Part shown: one piece after another, positions 55,030-62,566 of the stretch | Layout of the letters: every line of letters begins with the position of its first letter | Position numbering within the stretch: position 1 is the first letter of the stretch | NCBI GenBank assembly: GCA_000161975.1 | Contig: GG688422.1 | Location: forward strand, 741,824-805,823 | DNA: 64,000 nucleotides | DNA from: Eubacterium saphenum ATCC 49989 | GTDB lineage: Bacteria; Bacillota; Clostridia; Peptostreptococcales; Anaerovoracaceae | Direction of reading: 5' to 3' | Made by a program: the position numbers and the translations under genes | The notes under the pieces: model-generated | The model's database searches: none | Seen by the model: only the letters and a program-made list of their open reading frames with translations | Told to the model about the DNA's origin: nothing

Positions 55030-55382
55030 GGGGATGTCATGGTTTCGACAGGAATTTTGAAGCAAGATAAGCGAGCCGAAGATTGCTCAGTCTTCGTAAA
55101 AATGGGCACGTTAAGAATAAACGGAAAAACAAACAAATTAGCATTTGCTGCCTAAGCAGCTTGCCACTTCGTATGAGTCTCCTGCAGCTTATGCATGAAG
55201 TGTCAATTATGCAGGAAGCATTTTGTAAGTGTTCGGTAGCAAAATGTTCATTCACGGACTAGCGATCTTTTACCTTGCCAACACGGGTAAGGGATCAGCG
55301 AAATAATAAAGTTTGGCTACGCTCGAAGAAAGTTTTGTGGATAGGTTTTTGGACAGGAGTTCGACTCTCCTCATCTCCACCA
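55030..55382 (+). ncRNA. ssrA: Transfer-messenger RNA (tmRNA)
   Basis: The 5' end GGGGATG pairs with CATCTCC before the terminal ACCA, and the 3' side has the T-arm GGAGTTCGACTCTCC, making the tRNA-like part. The 5' part contains GGTTTCGACAGG. The tag frame begins at GGA 55123 and ends at TAA 55153-55155, giving a tag of (A)GKTNKLAFAA, close to the start of the Bacillus subtilis tag (A)GKTN but shorter and ending AFAA. With SmpB it rescues stalled ribosomes and marks the peptide for proteolysis. smpB is not in the window. Confidence 0.97.
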
Positions 55383-55391
55383 TTTAAAGGT

Positions 55392-55426
55392 TCGAGCTTC
55401 TGCGATTAGGGAGCTCGATTTTTTTT
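55392..55426 (+). terminator. Terminator of tmRNA
   Basis: TCGAGCT at 55392-55398 pairs with AGCTCGA at 55412-55418 and is followed by a run of eight T, ten bases after the tmRNA 3' end. Confidence 0.88.
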
Positions 55427-55563
55427 GCTTTTGTCTGCAAATTTTACGAGAAATTTATATTGGTTCCCGTCTTTCTTTGGTTCGGTATGTGCATATAAGT
55501 TATACAAGGGGAAAATAGCAAGCAATGCCCGCAAATGTTAGACATACATTTGAAAACATATGA

Positions 55564-55592
55564 TTGCAAGTGCAGGTGTCATCTGTTATAAT
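55564..55592 (+). promoter_or_regulatory. Promoter of the RelB-like/PIN toxin-antitoxin pair
   Basis: TTGCAA at 55564-55569 and TATAAT at 55587-55592, 17 bases apart, with a TG one base before the -10. Transcription would start near 55599, just before the AAAGGAGG ribosome site, leaving a very short leader. Confidence 0.72.
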
Positions 55593-55618
55593 ATGCGTAG
55601 ATAAAGGAGGTGCTGATC

Positions 55619-55897
55619 ATGGCAAGTGCATTAGTACAGTTCCGCGCAGATGAAGCGGAAAAAATGGAAGCCATTCAAGTGTGTGAAAAATTAGGGATGA
55701 ATCTACCATCATACCTTAGGATGTGTATGTCTCGTTTGGTCAAGGAACAGGGAGTGCCTTTCAGTATGAAGTTGACGCCTGCGGAGAATCCGGGCATTGC
55801 AGCAATGAAAAGAGCAAGTCAGATAGCTTCAGAACGTGGTATATCTGATATGACACTTGATGAGATAAATGCGGAAATAGCAGCAGCACGAAAGTAA
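55619..55897 (+). CDS. RelB/DinJ-family antitoxin
   Basis: The 92-residue protein has the ribbon-helix-helix start of RelB/DinJ antitoxins (ALVQFRADEAEKMEAIQVCEKLGMNLPSYLRMCMSRLVKEQGVPF). A helical tail (ASERGISDMTLDEINAEIAAARK) should wrap the toxin. It likely represses its own promoter and neutralises the PIN-domain protein that begins three bases after its stop. ATG 55619 follows AAAGGAGG; a slightly longer frame is possible but lies over the ribosome site. RelB usually pairs with a RelE/YafQ toxin, so the partner here is unusual. Confidence 0.85.
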   Translation: MASALVQFRADEAEKMEAIQVCEKLGMNLPSYLRMCMSRLVKEQGVPFSMKLTPAENPGIAAMKRASQIASERGISDMTLDEINAEIAAARK

Positions 55898-55900
55898 GCT

Positions 55901-56320
55901 ATGAAATATTTTGCTGTAATAGACACAAATGTCCTTGTTTCTGCGATGCTGAAATGGCAGTCGGTTCCCGGTAATGTTATGGAATTTGTGCTTGATGGAT
56001 TTATAATTCCGGTGCTAAATAAAGAAATTGTTGCTGAGTATAGGACAGTGCTTGCAAGATCGAAGTTTAGACTGGATGAGGAGATAATCACAGATATTAT
56101 TGATTCATTGGAGAATGTCGGTTTTTATGTAGACGCGGAGACAATATATATTGAGCTACCTGATTCTAAAGATCGTGTTTTCTATGAAGTTGTCATGGAG
56201 AAACGTAAAGAGGAGGAGACATATCTTGTTACCGGAAATATCAAGCATTTTCCTGATGAACCATTTATAGTGACACCGAGGCAGATGTTGGATGTTCTTT
56301 TGAAAGAATATGATGCTTAG
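55901..56320 (+). CDS. PIN-domain toxin (COG1569-type ribonuclease)
   Basis: The 139-residue PIN protein starts with the acidic pattern VIDTNVLVSAMLK (first catalytic Asp near residue 8), has a conserved Glu in NKEIVAEYRTVL, and a later DSKDRVFYEVVMEKRKEEETYLVTGNIKHFP with further acidic residues. These bind Mg2+ or Mn2+ for RNA cleavage. COG1569 members are often annotated as the toxin part of a toxin-antitoxin system and are commonly next to a ribbon-helix-helix antitoxin. All expected acidic residues are present, so it looks active. Confidence 0.85.
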   Translation: MKYFAVIDTNVLVSAMLKWQSVPGNVMEFVLDGFIIPVLNKEIVAEYRTVLARSKFRLDEEIITDIIDSLENVGFYVDAETIYIELPDSKDRVFYEVVMEKRKEEETYLVTGNIKHFPDEPFIVTPRQMLDVLLKEYDA

Positions 56321-56347
56321 GGAGCTCAATTTTTTGGAGAAAATTTT

Positions 56348-56851
56348 ATGCATAAGGATGATAACAATTTGCCGGTCTTTGGTATAGGCCCTGTATATGT
56401 GCTTAGTTGCTTTGTTGTGACGGCATTGGGATTGGCATTGGATTATAACGGCAAACTGGGCTTCGGTAAAGTATCCGCATGTAAAACGGTTGCGTTCATA
56501 ATAGGTATATTATTAATAATAGTAGGAGCTTCATTGTGGGTTTGTACCGTCCTGATACAAAGGATAGGGGATTCAATAAAGGAGGGCAAGCTCATCACTA
56601 CGGGCGTATATTCTTTCGTGAGAAACCCTATCTATTCGGCGTTCATTATCGTATTTACAGGGGCTTTGATAACGGCGGCCAACTTGGTGCTACTCATATT
56701 GCCTGTAATATTTTGGGCTGTGTTGACAGTGGTACTAAAGCGTACTGAAGAAAGATGCTTGCTCGAAAAATTCGGAGACGAGTATGCATGTTACTGCAAG
56801 CGGGTAAATAGAATAATACCGTGGTTCAGTTTTGCCGGGCACAATAAGTAG
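56348..56851 (+). CDS. Isoprenylcysteine carboxyl methyltransferase (ICMT) family membrane methyltransferase
   Basis: The 167-residue protein has four or five hydrophobic segments (about 10-28, 47-65, 95-112 and 115-132) and the ICMT/PEMT core LITTGVYSFVRNPIYSAFIIVFTGALI near residue 80, ending with EERCLLEKFGDEYACYCKRVNRIIPW. Bacterial members methylate lipids or unknown acceptors at the membrane; no isoprenylated proteins are expected. The start ATG 56348 follows TTGGAG. It is 27 bases after the PIN gene and may be read through from its promoter. Confidence 0.82.
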   Translation: MHKDDNNLPVFGIGPVYVLSCFVVTALGLALDYNGKLGFGKVSACKTVAFIIGILLIIVGASLWVCTVLIQRIGDSIKEGKLITTGVYSFVRNPIYSAFIIVFTGALITAANLVLLILPVIFWAVLTVVLKRTEERCLLEKFGDEYACYCKRVNRIIPWFSFAGHNK

Positions 56852-56857
56852 AAGCAT

Positions 56858-56879
56858 ATCCGTAACGAAATAGACGGAT
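56858..56879. terminator. Weak two-way hairpin between convergent genes
   Basis: ATCCGT (56858-56863) and ACGGAT (56874-56879) form a short stem between the methyltransferase and the minus-strand AraC gene. It is the only terminator-like element in this 28-base gap. Confidence 0.35.
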
Positions 56880-57857
56880 TTATTCGGTATTATTGTTTTC
56901 AAATGTAAGATTTTTGATTTCCGACGGATTTTTCAAACAATTAAACCCAATTTGTTTTCTATATTCAGACGGAGGGATGCCTGTCTGTTTCTTAAATGAG
57001 GTGGAAAAACCGGCGACGGTGTCAAAACCTACCTTCTTTGCAAGTTCTTCTATGGACAAATCGGAATCAGCCAATAGATGCGAAGCGTAGTCGGTTTTCT
57101 TCGATAAAATATATTCAGTAATGGTGCATCCTGTAAATTGCCTGAATAATTTTTTCAGCTTTGTTGCGCTCATATTCGCTAATCTTGAGAGTTCCGCCAG
57201 TTTTATCGTTTGCGAAAAATTATCATCTATGTATTGAATCACACGCACGATACTCTTATAGTCCGTGCTCTTTTTGGGGAGTCTCCCATTTCCCATTTCA
57301 ATCACCGCCGACATTAGAGCATAGGCACCGGCGATGTAATATAGCTCTGCAGCCATTCCGCTTAAAGAACAAGCGTATATTTTCTTAAGAACGTTCATAA
57401 TTTCGGCTGACCAATTGTGTTCACCGCCCATGTTTTTCAAGATTTCGAGCGGACTTGCATTCTGCGCTGTAAACAGATTCTTAAGCTGCATTTTATAAAA
57501 CGACGGGGAGTATAAAACTTCAGTGTAGGCAACCCGACTTCCCTTAGGCATTAAAGTGTGTATTGGGGTGCCATTTTCTTCGAGGTAGGCCATGATTTTG
57601 CCCGGAGGAAGATGTTTTGCATACTCAAGACGAAGCGAGATATAGAGGGAATCATTCGGCATTGTAAGCTTGGTATCTTTCAGAAAGTAAAAATCGCATT
57701 TTGTAATTATGAAATTATCTCCATGAGGCAAAAACCAAAAATACCCCTGAGTAGTATGGCCATCTCCCTGAAAGAAGGAACCGCAGCCAAAAAGGTTATT
57801 ATCATTATTCTTTATCATTCCCATGTCATTGCACATGGAATTTATTATATCTATCAT
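56880..57857 (-). CDS. AraC-family transcriptional regulator
   Basis: The 325-residue regulator ends with two helix-turn-helix motifs typical of AraC: IKLAELSRLANMSATKLKKLFRQFTG near residue 220 and LSIEELAKKVGFDTVAGFSTSFKKQTGIPPSEYRKQ near 270. The N-terminal 200 residues should sense a ligand; their fold is not recognisable. It diverges from the ECF/ABC locus, in the manner of YbtA-type regulators of siderophore uptake. A pair of GACATAT repeats 21 bases apart lies just upstream of its start. It probably activates the divergent operon and may control itself; the ligand is unknown. Confidence 0.85.
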   Translation of the reverse strand: MIDIINSMCNDMGMIKNNDNNLFGCGSFFQGDGHTTQGYFWFLPHGDNFIITKCDFYFLKDTKLTMPNDSLYISLRLEYAKHLPPGKIMAYLEENGTPIHTLMPKGSRVAYTEVLYSPSFYKMQLKNLFTAQNASPLEILKNMGGEHNWSAEIMNVLKKIYACSLSGMAAELYYIAGAYALMSAVIEMGNGRLPKKSTDYKSIVRVIQYIDDNFSQTIKLAELSRLANMSATKLKKLFRQFTGCTITEYILSKKTDYASHLLADSDLSIEELAKKVGFDTVAGFSTSFKKQTGIPPSEYRKQIGFNCLKNPSEIKNLTFENNNTE

Positions 57858-57881
57858 AACAAACCGCCTCTTTTTCTATTA

Positions 57882-57909
57882 GACATATTTCTTTTGAGAC
57901 CGGACATAT
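57882..57909. promoter_or_regulatory. Candidate AraC-type operator (direct repeats)
   Basis: GACATAT occurs at 57882-57888 and 57903-57909, same strand, 21 bases apart (two helical turns), between the AraC start and the plus-strand promoter. This spacing suits an AraC-family dimer. Confidence 0.5.
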
Positions 57910-57923
57910 ACACAACCAATCTA

Positions 57924-57953
57924 TTGCTCAAACGGATGAGGGTGTAATATACT
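57924..57953 (+). promoter_or_regulatory. Promoter of the ECF/ABC operon
   Basis: TTGCTC at 57924-57929 and TATACT at 57948-57953 with an 18-base gap; the weak -35 fits a promoter needing activation. It lies 15 bases from the direct repeats. Confidence 0.45.
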
Positions 57954-58015
57954 TTCGATGTAGCCATGGTTAACTAATGTGATTTTAGCATTAACACGTT
58001 AATTTTTCAAGGGGG

Positions 58016-58723
58016 ATGGGCGGTTTGAAACTCGATGTGCGTCACAAATTCTTTCTGTTAATACTTATCAGTGCGGTAGCGTTTGCCGCAAAGGATGTTG
58101 CATATGGAAGCATTGTATTCGTCATAGTGTGCCTGCTTTCTTTTCTTCTCGGACAAGGAAAAAAGGTGGTGAAATTCGCCGGCGTCTATGTTTTTCTACT
58201 GTTGTTTGTTGCTTTTTCAAAGTATGTCCCCGCCATTTTGAGCAGCATGATTTTAATGGTTGTTTTATGTATAAGGATGTGCATGCCAATCATGCTCTAC
58301 GGTCAAACGTTTCTAAAGACTACGCCGGTTAGTGAAATGGTTACAGGTCTCTATGCGATGAAGATGCCCCGTGCATTTGTCATAACTTTTGCGGTTGCGA
58401 TGCGTTTTTTCCCTACTGTAAAAGAAGAGGTCTCTCACGTACGAGATGCCATGTCACTCAGGGGAATAGGGTTTACTTTGAGGAACTTAAGATTACGTCC
58501 TGCGATTGTCTTTGAAGGGTTTATCACACCGCTCTTGGTGCGCGCGTCCACAATTGCAGAGGAACTTTCAGCGGCATCGATTACTCGAGGATTGGATAAT
58601 CCGGCGCCCAGAACGGCATTCATAAAGCTGGGCATAACTTTGAAAGACATCTGTTTGACCCTTATATTTGCAGCTATGCTGATTTTCGTGTTGCTATTTC
58701 GAGCAAATGTTTGGAGGTGGTAA
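58016..58723 (+). CDS. Energy-coupling factor transporter transmembrane component EcfT (CbiQ-like)
   Basis: The 235-residue protein has five hydrophobic segments and the EcfT coupling motifs MRFFPTVKEEVSHVRDAMSLRGI near residue 123 and ARASTIAEELSAASITRGLDNP-like sequence near 180. EcfT joins the S component to the ATPase in ECF importers for vitamins or metal ions. The frame may start at ATG 58016, which touches AAGGGGG, or at in-frame TTG 58025, which is better spaced from it. It leads the operon with the fused ATPase, S component and two ABC half-transporters. Confidence 0.88.
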   Translation: MGGLKLDVRHKFFLLILISAVAFAAKDVAYGSIVFVIVCLLSFLLGQGKKVVKFAGVYVFLLLFVAFSKYVPAILSSMILMVVLCIRMCMPIMLYGQTFLKTTPVSEMVTGLYAMKMPRAFVITFAVAMRFFPTVKEEVSHVRDAMSLRGIGFTLRNLRLRPAIVFEGFITPLLVRASTIAEELSAASITRGLDNPAPRTAFIKLGITLKDICLTLIFAAMLIFVLLFRANVWRW

Positions 58724-58724
58724 A

Positions 58725-60107
58725 TTGGTTGAATTGGATAGAGTCAGTTTTCGCTATACAGAGATGGAAAAAGAAGCATTGCAAGATATTTCCCTTAAAG
58801 TGGATAGAGGCAAATGTTTGGTGCTTTCCGGCAGTTCAGGATGTGGCAAAACGACCATTACAAGGATTATCAACGGATTGATTCCAAGCTTTTACCAAGG
58901 AGAGCTTTCAGGAACTATAAAAATAGACGGAGAAGATATTTCCGAACGAGAACCACACGAATTAGCTGCAAAAATCGGTTCTGTATTTCAAAATCCGAGA
59001 ACACAATTTTTTAATACGGATACGGACAGCGAAATCGTTTTTGGCATGGAAAATTGTGGAGTCGTATATGAAGAAATGCATATGCGTTATAAGCAGACGG
59101 TGGATGATCTTAATTTGGAGAGTTTGTGCGGGAGGGATATCTTTGCACTTTCAGGGGGAGAGAAACAGAGGATCGCATTTGGCAGTATATATGCACTGTC
59201 GCCGGAGGTATATGTTTTGGATGAGCCTTCTGCGAATCTTGATATGATCGCAACCTTAAGGCTTCGCGACCTTCTTTTACAGCTTAAAAATAGCGGTAAG
59301 ACTTTACTAATCTCTGAGCACCGCCTCTATTATCTTAGAGACGTTGCGGATCAAGTGGCATTAATTCATGAGGGTAGGTTGATTGGCCTTTATGAGATGG
59401 ATCGGCTTGCGAACGCATCTGTGGAAAGGCTTAACAGCATGGGACTTCGTACGTTATATGATGTTGAGGCTCAGGCTTCACCCATAAGCTGTCCTACAAA
59501 AATACCGGCATTGGAGGTAAGGGATCTTACGGTTAAACGCAGCGGAAAAGTTGTTCTCAGTAGCGCCAATATTTCGGCAGACTACGGGGATATTGTTGGG
59601 ATAATCGGCGAAAACGGCATCGGGAAAACTACGTTGGCAAGAACGATCTGCGGGCTTATGAAAGAAAAAGAAGGAGATATTTATTTTGCGGGCAAACTGA
59701 TGGACGTTCGCATGAGGAAGCAGCTCGTTTTTCTTGTGATGCAGGATCCGAACTATCAGCTGTTTAGTGACAGCGTAGTCGGAGAAATAGCGCTAACAGC
59801 TTCCGGCGATACTCCGGATTCTGATGAGGTACGGAGGATATTATCAGTTTTAGAACTTACAGATGTCAGGGATAGACATCCGCTTTCCTTGTCGGGAGGG
59901 CAAAAGCAACGCCTATGTATAGCGCTTGCGGCTTTATCACCCGCAAAGATACTACTTTTTGATGAACCTACGAGTGGGCTTGATTTTGGGAATATGAACC
60001 GTGTAGCAAATATGCTTAAGGAACTTTCTAAGAAAAAAGCCATTATCGTGATTTCTCATGATAATGAATTCCTGAATCTTATTTGTACACGAATCATGTC
60101 CCTGTAG
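58725..60107 (+). CDS. Fused ECF transporter ATPase (two ATP-binding domains)
   Basis: The 460-residue protein has two complete nucleotide-binding domains. The first has Walker A GSSGCGKTT near residue 33, LSGGEKQR near 138 and Walker B VLDEPSANLD. The second has GENGIGKTT near 285, LSGGQKQR near 385 and LFDEPTSGLD. It equals EcfA1 plus EcfA2 in one chain. TTG 58725, with GGAGGTGG six bases upstream, is preferred; the earlier ATG 58707 lies before that ribosome site. It overlaps nothing and follows EcfT by one base. Confidence 0.88.
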   Translation: MVELDRVSFRYTEMEKEALQDISLKVDRGKCLVLSGSSGCGKTTITRIINGLIPSFYQGELSGTIKIDGEDISEREPHELAAKIGSVFQNPRTQFFNTDTDSEIVFGMENCGVVYEEMHMRYKQTVDDLNLESLCGRDIFALSGGEKQRIAFGSIYALSPEVYVLDEPSANLDMIATLRLRDLLLQLKNSGKTLLISEHRLYYLRDVADQVALIHEGRLIGLYEMDRLANASVERLNSMGLRTLYDVEAQASPISCPTKIPALEVRDLTVKRSGKVVLSSANISADYGDIVGIIGENGIGKTTLARTICGLMKEKEGDIYFAGKLMDVRMRKQLVFLVMQDPNYQLFSDSVVGEIALTASGDTPDSDEVRRILSVLELTDVRDRHPLSLSGGQKQRLCIALAALSPAKILLFDEPTSGLDFGNMNRVANMLKELSKKKAIIVISHDNEFLNLICTRIMSL

Positions 60108-60143
60108 ATATAAATTGGAAATAGAAAGTTAGGAGGATTTCAA

Positions 60144-60767
60144 ATGAATCAAAACAAAACTACTGTCGGTACTAAACCGAGCGGCCGTGATTTTATCAAT
60201 CTTGGCATTTTTACCGTTATATTTATCGTGCTTTTTATGGCATGTATCATGGTCATGAGTATGACCATCTACACCTTACCGTTTGGTGTTGCATTGGGTT
60301 CTTTCATATCCGCTTCCGTGTACATGTTGCTTCGGGCAAAGGTTCCTAAAACCGGGGCGATCATATTGTTCGGGGTTTTGTTCGGGCTCGTTATGTTCGT
60401 CATGGGTAGCGGTTGGCCAATACTTGCAGCGGTAATCATAGGTTCGATTATCGCAGAATTTATCGCAAGAAGCGGACATTACGGGAGTTATGCCCGAGAG
60501 GTCATAGGTTACTGTATTTTAATGCTCGGGACGGCCATCGGCTCGTATATACCGTTCCTCGTCATGAAAGATTATTATCTTAAAGTTGCTGAGGGGAATA
60601 GTATTAACGGAAAATTTATGGCTAGATTAATTGAATTTATCAGTGGGCCCTATCTTGCCGTAGCCTTAGCTACAACCGTTGTTACGGCAATATTAGGAAC
60701 GGTATTGGCTCGCAGCGTTTTTAAAAAACATCTTGTTAAAGCAGGATTACTTAAGGAGATGAAGTGA
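60144..60767 (+). CDS. MptD-family ECF transporter S component (Trep_Strep type)
   Basis: The 207-residue protein has five or six hydrophobic segments and matches the conserved integral membrane family TIGR02185 (Trep_Strep), now called MptD-family putative ECF S component. Marks are the N-terminal RDFINLGIFTVIF near residue 14, a Gly-rich segment around LFGLVMFVMGSGWPILAAVIIGSIIAEF and ARSGHYGSYAREVIGYCILMLGTAIGSY. The substrate is not established for this family. AGGAGG precedes ATG 60144. Its stop overlaps the GTG/ATG start region of the next gene. Confidence 0.85.
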   Translation: MNQNKTTVGTKPSGRDFINLGIFTVIFIVLFMACIMVMSMTIYTLPFGVALGSFISASVYMLLRAKVPKTGAIILFGVLFGLVMFVMGSGWPILAAVIIGSIIAEFIARSGHYGSYAREVIGYCILMLGTAIGSYIPFLVMKDYYLKVAEGNSINGKFMARLIEFISGPYLAVALATTVVTAILGTVLARSVFKKHLVKAGLLKEMK

Positions 60768-62566
60768 TGAAAGAGAAAAAACCAAAGAGTGGAGTGTCTC
60801 GCATTTTTGAACTGGCTTCAGGTCACAAATGGCTTCTTGCGGTCAGCGGCGTACTGGCGGCGCTCGCTGCAATTGCTTCCTTTGTTCCCTATATCGCCGT
60901 TTACTATGTCATTCGAGATGTAATTTCCGTTTATCCGGAATTTAATAAGCTTAATATTGAATCGGTCTTGGGATATGGGATGATTGCGATTATAGGTATT
61001 GCGGCCGATGTGATTTTATTTTTAAGTTCTTCAATCTGCGCACACCTCGCTGCGTTTGGGACGCAGTATAAACTAAAAATGATATTGACGGAACATATTG
61101 CAAAAATTCCGCTTGGCTTCCACCTTAATATTGGAAGTGGGCGATTTCGCAAAGTATTAAATCAGGATATTGAAAAAATGGAAAACTTCCTGGCTCACAC
61201 ATATCCTGACATGGTGGCCGCCTTTGTTGCACCGGTAGTTTTGCTTGCGATTTTATTTGTATTTGACTGGCGCTTCGGTCTTGCTTCTTTCATAGCGATT
61301 ATAATAGCTTTCGGCATTCAAATGATAGCTATGGGTTCTTCAAACTCAGAGCTCATGTCGAAGTTACAAAAAAACACCGCCGATATGACGGAAGCTACTG
61401 TTGAATATGTAAGAGGGATGCCGGTTCTCAAGGCTTTTGGGCAAACCGCACATTCCTTTAAGCAATTGAAAGGTGCAATCACGGCATACACAAAATTTAT
61501 GTTGAAGTATACGATGAAGTGGAAAAATTCAACAGCATCCTTTATGACGCTCATTAATAATATCTATCTTTTCCTCATTCCTGTGGGGATTTTAATCGGG
61601 AAAGCGACAAGTGATTATAATGATTTTTTGCTGAATTTTATCTTTTACCTTATACTTGCGCCCGCTATAGCTTCCGTACTTCATAAATTCCTATATGTAT
61701 CCTCTTCCAGCATGAGGGTTTCAGGTGGAGTCGAAAGTTTTGATGAAATGATGGCATTACCGGAATTAGCTGAAACAAGGCAAGGTAAAGAGCCAAGTGA
61801 TGGAACGGTTTCGTTTCAAGATGTGTCGTTTTCATATAGCAGAGACGATACTCTCGCTTTGTCAGATGTAAGCTTTACCGCACGGGAAGGGGGCGTTACC
61901 GCCATTGTCGGTACCTCCGGAGGAGGTAAAAGTACAATAGCCCACTTAATACCCAGGTTTTGGGATGTATCAAAAGGCAGGATATGTATAGGGGATGTGG
62001 ACATACGTGAAATGACGGAACGTGATTTAATGCGTCAGGTTAGCTTGGTCTTTCAGGACGTGTATCTCTTCAACCAAAGTATTCGGGATAATATCAAAAT
62101 AGGTATTCCTGAAGCATCGGATGAAGAAGTTGTCAGGGCGGCGAAAGCGGCTTGCTGCGATGAATTTATCGAGAGCCTTCCTAATGGTTATGATACGGTG
62201 CTCGGAGAAGGAGGGGTTCATTTGTCAGGGGGGGAGGCTCAACGCATATCTATTGCTCGCGCGATTATTCGAAATACCCCTATTTTGGTTTTGGATGAGG
62301 CTACAGCTTTTGCGGATCCTGAAAACGAGAGACTTATACAAACGGCTTTGCGTAAGCTCATGAAGGGAAGAACGGTTATTATAATAGCCCATAGACTCGG
62401 AACCATAAAAGATGCCGATAATATTTTGGTGATGGATAAAGGAAAGCTCGTTGAAAGCGGAACGCATTCAGACCTTTTACAGGCAAAGGGTGTGTATTCG
62501 GACATGTGGGTGAGATACACGCAATCCTTAGAATGGGGGATAGGAAAGGAGGAGGTTGCCTTATGA
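60767..62566 (+). CDS. ABC half-transporter, YbtP-like (permease fused to ATPase)
   Basis: The 599-residue protein has six membrane segments in residues 20-310 and a C-terminal ATPase with Walker A GTSGGGKST near 383, the Q-loop in LVFQDVYLF, the signature LSGGEAQR near 488 and Walker B LVLDEATAFADPEN. The exporter-type fold with Q-loop QDVYLFN is shared with the YbtP/YbtQ (Irp6/Irp7) importer pair and with other half-transporters. It forms a heterodimer with the next gene, whose start overlaps its stop. ATG 60767 follows AAGGAG. A seven-G tract at 62228-62234 encodes part of the signature motif. Confidence 0.85.
   Translation: MKEKKPKSGVSRIFELASGHKWLLAVSGVLAALAAIASFVPYIAVYYVIRDVISVYPEFNKLNIESVLGYGMIAIIGIAADVILFLSSSICAHLAAFGTQYKLKMILTEHIAKIPLGFHLNIGSGRFRKVLNQDIEKMENFLAHTYPDMVAAFVAPVVLLAILFVFDWRFGLASFIAIIIAFGIQMIAMGSSNSELMSKLQKNTADMTEATVEYVRGMPVLKAFGQTAHSFKQLKGAITAYTKFMLKYTMKWKNSTASFMTLINNIYLFLIPVGILIGKATSDYNDFLLNFIFYLILAPAIASVLHKFLYVSSSSMRVSGGVESFDEMMALPELAETRQGKEPSDGTVSFQDVSFSYSRDDTLALSDVSFTAREGGVTAIVGTSGGGKSTIAHLIPRFWDVSKGRICIGDVDIREMTERDLMRQVSLVFQDVYLFNQSIRDNIKIGIPEASDEEVVRAAKAACCDEFIESLPNGYDTVLGEGGVHLSGGEAQRISIARAIIRNTPILVLDEATAFADPENERLIQTALRKLMKGRTVIIIAHRLGTIKDADNILVMDKGKLVESGTHSDLLQAKGVYSDMWVRYTQSLEWGIGKEEVAL

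Noticed and set aside
55357..55382. tmRNA 3' end as the attachment site of an inserted element
   Set aside because: I found no second copy of the 3' end in the following sequence and no integrase beside it within the window.
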